In this document: one piece after another, positions 58,261-64,000 of the stretch
How positions within the stretch are numbered: position 1 is the first letter of the stretch
How the letters are laid out: every line of letters begins with the position of its first letter
NCBI GenBank assembly: GCA_963855995.1
Contig: OY979717.1
Coordinates: 38,312,680 to 38,376,679 of the forward strand
Reading direction: 5' to 3'
DNA: 64,000 nucleotides
Source of the DNA: Muricea muricata
Lineage: Eukaryota; Cnidaria; Anthozoa; Malacalcyonacea; Plexauridae
Program-made: the position numbers and the translations under genes
The notes under the pieces: model-generated
Seen by the model: only the letters and a program-made list of their open reading frames with translations
Databases searched by the model: none
What the model was told of the DNA's origin: nothing

Positions 58261-59454
58261 AGTTTCTATTTTCTATGCCTAATACATACTTAGATACTTT
58301 CCGCAAAGTAAGCGTTTAGCATGTTTACATATATGTTACTAAGCTTACCGAATATTGTGTAGATTACATAGTTATAATATTTGCATTTATTACATAATGT
58401 ATAAGTATGTTTGTCACTTGACTGTGTATTTTAAAAAAAGAACTCCATCGGATGCATCGTAAAAAACTTGTCTGATGGATTTGTCCATCGGACTCAGATT
58501 GCCGATATTGGACATCAATCTGCAATGTTCTGGCAAACCAAACTAGCTTGTGAAGCTTGGCAGTTTGTTATAGTTTCAATACATGAGACCATATAATTGT
58601 ACTGTCACAGGTAACCGAGCTACCCTGTAATGGCATCACAAATTAGCTTGGCTACGAAATAAACAACCAAACAAAAAAAAGCTAGCTTTGTTTTCTGGGA
58701 CAATGCAACTACAATGGTCTCACATAAAGAAAACTATAACAAACTGGCAAGCACCAGAGGCTAGCTCAGTTTGCTGTGACAATGCAACTGTATATACATA
58801 TAATACACATATTAAAGCTATCAGTAGATCAAACTGCCAGGCATCATAAGCAAGCTTCTGATGTTTGCCAGTTCATTTCTTTATACACAAGACTAGTTAC
58901 ACTGTCATGGCAAACCATATGATGATGCCTGGCAGTATATAATTTTTACAGCTTTACATGAGACTACTGTAGTTTCATTGTTGCAGTAACTATACCAAGA
59001 TACTGTAGCTTGTAATGCTTGGCCAGTAATATAAGTTATACAACAAACTCAGGTTGCATAGCTAACCAACCTAAGTTCACTGCTTTTTGCTGACGCTAGG
59101 TAGTTTGCAATAGCTACAGTCTACTAAAAACATACTAAACGTCGATTTTTTTTACCCTGGGATACCTAATTGTTATTTATATGCAAAAAATTAAATTCAG
59201 GCACCACTGCAGGCACCAGTAGGACCCAAAATGAATTGCATAAGAAAATTTTTCCATACCAATTATATTAAGAAATCAATTTCCCATGTAGAGATAATAA
59301 TTGTCCTAACCGAGCAGCTTCGTACCCAAGCTTGTCTTATGCAAAGTAAAAGCGCACATATTAAGTAGTTTGATATTCAAGATATAACCGCACGAGGAAT
59401 TATGGGGAGGACATGATGAATGAGTGAGACGCCTGGCAGAATATGCTTATTTCG
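58261..59454. other. Non-coding, small foldbacks
   Basis: 58557-58612 (ggcagtttgttatagttt) pairs with 58695-58756, forming a foldback of about 200 bases. Related inverted pieces (gccaggcatcat / atgatgcctggc) lie at 58838-58940. A further ccatcggat-type fragment is at 58444-58495. No genes. Confidence 0.5.
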
Positions 59455-59481
59455 CTCTTCAGATATGCCATATCTGAAGAG
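59455..59481. repeat. Perfect 13-bp-arm palindrome
   Basis: ctcttcagatatg and catatctgaagag are separated by a single base. Confidence 0.9.
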
Positions 59482-61287
59482 TCTCTATTTATGGATGAGA
59501 TGTAGTAATCCGTTCAAGCACTGTCATTTGAAGGTAGGTCTTTACTGTTTGTTATTGATTTTATGACAATTTTAGCGTATATAATTTTGGCGTAAGTAAT
59601 AATTTCTTTTAAAATAATACCATCAAGTTCTGAAGAAGATATATGAGGGTTGTTTTACTTATATTTGTGAACATCATTAATAATTCATGACGAAAATTAA
59701 GGAAAATACATATTTAATCAATATACATAAGTGGAATAAAGATATTGTGGCTGTTCATGGTCTATTTGTTGGGCAAATTGTGGTTCTTTTATATATGAGC
59801 CTTGAATATATCTGGTTAAATTTGACTTAATTAATTTACATGTAGTTCATACCTCATGGCTATGTTATGCCAACTAGTCATGCAAACATTTTCTACTTGC
59901 CATGTCCACCCAGGTCCTTGTAATGATATTTGTTTCAATATTTGTCTCCATGTTTTACGTAATTATACTGCTCAATGATTACCAGTTTTTTGTATGGAGA
60001 TAAAATTGAAAAAAAGGGTATTAATTTAGGAATTTGTATTTAATTGGAAGAGCACAATGTTACCAGCACCACCCCATTTCCCTGCTGCTGTTGAGTCCCA
60101 ACCATAAAAATATGCTGGTAAGAAATACACATAATACATTAACATTATATATATATTGGACATTTAGCAGTGCTGAGATGGATTTTTAAATTCATTATTG
60201 TCATCATAATTTATCAACCAAGCAAATGCCCAATGTAGTTTCAATGTGCAATATTGTAGTGAGTTTGAAAAATTAACAGTTATAGCTAAAAAGTACATTG
60301 ATTTGGAAAAGCTTTTGCTATACCATGAAGACTTGCTCATGTGAATTGTGAAACAGTCTTTGATAATGAATTTACTTGGTTTATCAGGTGCAAGACAAAA
60401 ACATTTTGACTTGTTCGATCAAAGAAGTATTTCTACATTCGTCCAATAAACCATACTTGTTAGACATGAGAATGTGTATCCTTTTGTCATTATGCCTGCT
60501 GTACTATTTGTTGTAAAAAACAAACCAATGGCAATATAATAAGTTATTGTTATGCAATTACTTGATCTAATGTATGACTATTTCTTAAAGAAAGATAAAC
60601 ATAATTATCCATTTATGGCATTTACTTGTATACTGTATCAGTAACAAAAATCTTAAAGCTATTAAATGTTGACTCCAAGTACTCTGTAGTATAAAGCAAC
60701 ATTGTTAGCTAACCTGGGTTTTCAAAGCAAGCATGCAGCACATGCAGGTTTTCTGGTTGACTATTATTTTCAATATAAAAAAATCATATCAAGGAGTCAC
60801 AGATTTTGTAAAAATTTTTACTGGTATTGAGACTTTTATATGTTTGTACTTTATTTTTTTGTTGAACCACATACTTAAATTCTTAGTGGTGACAATATAC
60901 AATTGTAATTTTTAACACTGAACAGTGTTATCTATACAAAAATGTCATTGAAAGTCATTTACCTGAACAGACACAAAACTGCTCCTTTCTGAGCTTGACA
61001 GTGGAAATATTAGTTTAGCTAATAAGCTTGCCCAAGATTTACAATTTAATAAACTGACAAAAATTTTTCAAGTTAAATTCAGCATTAGTCAAAATGTATG
61101 GATTCACAACAGCAGGAGACAAATTTAACAATCGTATTAGGTGACTATTTCTCACCATTATTTACAATTTTGGTGCGTAAATACTGTTTAGCCAGGAAGC
61201 AAACATGGTGATTGTTGCAGAGAAGTCATTGTATGTTTGCAATGCTTGAAGGCTTGTTGTAAGTAGGTTTAATCAAGTTGATGCACC
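59482..61287. other. No supported feature
   Basis: AT-rich non-coding DNA. The frame 60733-60915 has no motif. Confidence 0.3.
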
Positions 61288-61914
61288 TCTAAGGTACAAA
61301 ATGCTGGGATTTGTAAAAAGATCTATCGACAACATGACCAACTCTCATATCCGTTGTACGCAGCCACTTCGCATACAGCTGTCAAGTCGGGTCACCACAG
61401 TATGTTTCGCTAATCCTTGATATGGAAAAGGTTCAAAGACGAGCAGCAAGGTTTATCATGTCGCTGCCCTATCAATCCGAAACGTGCTACAAAGACCGAC
61501 TGCTAAAAACAGGGTTACTCCCTTTGAGTTACCGGCATGAGTACATGGACTTAATGTCCTGCTTCAAAGCAATATGGAGAAATGATCAAAACATTACAAC
61601 TAAATTACGTAATGGTGACACTAGAAGCGAGATATACTAACTAATTAGTATAAAGATACCTAGAGTAAACACCTTAACTTATCAGAACAGCTACTATAAC
61701 AGGACTCCTAGAATATTCAACAGTCTACCACCAAATATCCGTGGATCAGATCTTACAATTGGACAATTTAAGTCATACTTGTTGAAATATTATCATAAGA
61801 TGACTGAACTAGTATATGACTTTGAAGTTCCCCAAACTTTCAAAACTGTCTGTGTTAAATGTCATTCCTGTCGTCCGTTGTCCATTCTTGCAGATAAAAT
61901 GTGTTGTAAGTAGA
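61288..61914 (+). pseudogene. 5'-truncated non-LTR retrotransposon, C-terminus of RT protein
   Basis: The frame from 61288 reads Y-K-M-L-G-F-V-K-R-S-I. After a slip, 61422-61640 gives M-E-K-V-Q-R-R-A-A-R-F-I and L-L-P-L-S-Y-R-H-E-Y-M-D-L. After an in-frame TAA it continues R-I-F-N-S-L-P-P-N-I-R, F-K-S-Y-L-L-K-Y-Y and T-V-C-V-K-C-H-S-C to a TAG at 61912-61914. E-K-V-Q-R-R-A followed by L-P-L-x-Y-R is the standard end of LINE reverse-transcriptase proteins (Jockey/CR1 type). LINE copies are usually truncated at the 5' end, as here. Confidence 0.8.
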
Positions 61915-62553
61915 TAACCCAGTTCATTCGCTGATCTCAGATTGCTCAGATTTTTGCTAAATTTTACTTTTTTGGCTTTCGTTGAAAGAACTTAAGCCTT
62001 GAAATATAGGTTAAGAAACGATCTCTTGAACGTGCAGTTTCACATTTTCACTTATTATCTGATTATCTTTCTGAGGACAATGAATAACCTTGTAAATATT
62101 GTTAAATTTAAATTTAGGTACCCTGTTAATGGAGCAATGAGCTCTGTAGGGATCACCGGTCAAATTTGACAAAGCTTGTAAATGAAAAAATAAAAATCTG
62201 CATACTGTGCGAGTGATTTAAGCGCTTGCTGACAGTAGGCTATTCCCAAAGCAACTATCTAAAGGCAAAGCAGACAGGAATTGTTGTGACATGTTTATCG
62301 TGTTTATAACAAAACAAGCAGCCGTACATTTGTTATTACCTCAGAGTTTTTATATTTATTACAATTATTCTGCCTATATTGTATCTTAAGTTTACTACTT
62401 ATATTCAAGTTTTTCATGCTACAGTTCTTATTTATTCTTTTTGTCCTTTCCTTTCTTCGATGTCTTCTTACTTGTCATTGCCACATCTTCTTCATCATCC
62501 ACGAGCAACTCGAGTCCCTGTCGTATTCGTTTCGGCTTCAATTTGGCTCTGTT

Positions 62554-63260
62554 CTATTTAATGGTTCGTTTGGGAATTTCTTCTTCGTCATCTGAAGATT
62601 CTGATGTGTGTGATGAAAACGCTGATGGCGGCATTCGCGATGCTTTCACATTTGCTCTTTTCATTGGAGAATCAAACTGCTTGAGGAGGAGATCTTTACG
62701 CACTGGTTGTTTACCTCTCTGGTGCTTTCTACGAAAAACACTTGAGACAATAAAATCACACATCAATTCGATGTCTGCGTTCTTCTTGAACACTGCATTG
62801 CAGCCAGTTTCCGATGCTTCAACGAGTTCTGCATATCGTTAGGATCTTGCACCAATGTTCTCGCAACAATAAGCTGTACTGCTGTCACGAACATTGCACC
62901 GCCAACATGAAAAATTTCATCAACGATGATGTCCAGGTCTTCGTGATCTTGAAACAAGAACTTCAGCACATCCACTACATCTTTTTCACAGGCAGAAGTT
63001 ACAGCATCTTTATGAAGTTTCTTCAGCGGCTTATTTAATTGTTACATTTCCTTGAAAAACTTGTTAACAGTCTCTGACATGAAAACTTGTTTGTCATAAT
63101 CTTCACGTTCTTTATGACTGTGTCTGAAAGCTCACAAAGGGCAACTTTCGGTGGCAACAGCCACTCGCACGAATACGGCTTTAGTCTATTCAGGACTGTT
63201 TCTGTTGATGGCACTCCTTCTGCTTCACCATATGGTCGGATGAAGTGACGTGAAATTGCT
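62554..63260 (-). pseudogene. Broken unrecognised gene or transposon ORF
   Basis: On the minus strand an acceptor-like tttttccag precedes I-S-R-H-F-I-R-P-Y-G-E-A-E-G-V-P-S (about 63258 down). A slip then gives M-S-E-T-V-N-K-F-F, a TAA, and L-K-K-L-H-K-D-A-V. 62975-62763 reads D-V-L-K-F-L-F-Q-D-H-E-D-L-D, and 62793-62554 (another frame) reads E-L-M-C-D-F-I-V-S-S-V-F and ends in a Ser/Asp/Glu-rich tail. The pieces run in order as one protein with two slips and a stop. I do not recognise the family. Coding-like composition is clear, function unknown. Confidence 0.45.
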
Positions 63261-64000
63261 GGAAAAATCCAACACCACCTCCTGGGGAACTGCTAAATGC
63301 TAAGCGATTTTGAGTATGAATTTATGTGTTATTTTTGGCATAACCTTGTAGACATCTTCTACTTCAATCTATACTTTGCACATAGCATTTTTTATATGCT
63401 TTTTAGACTAGCAGTCTGTGTTAATAGATCTAAATTCGTTCGTAAAATATTCTTGTTTTCGTATGCAAAGTGAAATTTTAGTCTTGCGTATATGGTAAGC
63501 GATTTTGAGTATTTATCACCTCCCTGCATATATTAAACCACCATCAGCAAACTGTTTGTCGCGTTGAGCTCAGTTTTCTGTGCTGGCGAGTAATACAAGA
63601 CCACTCAAAGCCTTTATGGCATAATTATGGCTATGTGCCGAGTTGTTAGCACATAGCTGCTTTATTGTTTTGATTAATTTTTAATAACTATATAAAATTT
63701 TGCACAAAAAATGTGGGGTATTACTAACGCCACAAGTCTCCTTGGGGCACGACTAGCCGCTTGCCGATGGTCCCGAGTAGGGCCATGCCAGATAAGTGAT
63801 AATCCCCATCAACTTTAGCAGACCAAAGGCTGATAATCCCTGAGTTGTCCAGTACTTACGATTATATTTACAATAAATAACCTGAATGGATAGGCCTTAA
63901 GTTCACAACTGGGAACACTTTGACCCCCAAATACACTAAATGCATGTGTATTCCCCAGAGATGAACAATCGTACTCTCACAATAACTGTAATCATATGGG
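63261..64000. other. No supported feature
   Basis: Non-coding. Small direct repeats of ctgataatccc-type sequence occur near 63800-63840. Confidence 0.3.

Overview
The window looks like AT-rich nuclear DNA of a marine invertebrate, most likely a cnidarian or sponge. The grounds are indirect. It carries spliced, intron-bearing transposase genes, THAP-domain transposases, a SWIM-zinc-finger transposase, a DIRS-type tyrosine-recombinase retroelement, a BEL/Pao remnant, a tRNA-derived SINE and many foldback MITEs. I found no convincing single-copy host gene: every coding stretch I can name belongs to a mobile element, so this is a transposon-dense intergenic or heterochromatic block.

Layout from left to right. 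1-1.3 kb holds the end of a BEL/Pao polyprotein and a probable LTR. 1.4-2.8 kb is a broken transposase of unknown family (minus strand). 3.0-3.7 kb is a two-exon THAP gene fragment. 4.1-4.4 kb is one end of a satellite-bearing inverted-repeat element that recurs at 43-44.4 kb. 4.5-19.3 kb is one THAP/P-element (THAP9-like) transposase gene torn apart by later insertions: a 1.8-kb non-autonomous element with 8-bp target duplication (5299-7115) and a piggyBac element (about 9.23-18.53 kb, minus strand). The piggyBac is itself split by a 6.7-kb Academ-like element (9929-16635) with a TTA target duplication. Its broken coding region combines a transposase-like domain, an XPG/FEN1-like nuclease and a CXC cysteine domain. 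20-27 kb is mostly non-coding with foldback elements, one clean hAT-type MITE (25967-26213) and exons of a CCHC zinc-knuckle protein.

27.4-33.4 kb is bounded by 16-bp hAT-like inverted ends and contains a decayed DIRS-like retroelement (gag, RT/RNase H, tyrosine recombinase). It is followed by a 1.7-kb minisatellite whose ~47-bp monomers each contain a hairpin-forming dyad. 33.7-40.9 kb (minus strand) is a five-exon transposase gene with a SWIM zinc finger, whose large intron hosts nested MITEs and a 321-bp duplication. 43.0-44.4 kb is a satellite array and 46.9-47.1 kb a SINE.

The most interesting unit is a ~7.8-kb element at about 49.95-57.8 kb. It has inverted repeats longer than 1 kb and two convergent spliced genes. 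One is a ten-exon THAP-DDE transposase (51468-55516). The other is an apparently intact three-exon gene (56589-55730) encoding the cysteine-rich domain known from the C-terminus of the vertebrate P2X7 receptor. Both genes start just inside the inverted repeats, next to the same 20-bp sequence containing a perfect CRE (TGACGTCA). The remaining 58-64 kb contains satellite-like copies of the element end, small foldbacks, a 5'-truncated LINE and a broken unrecognised gene.
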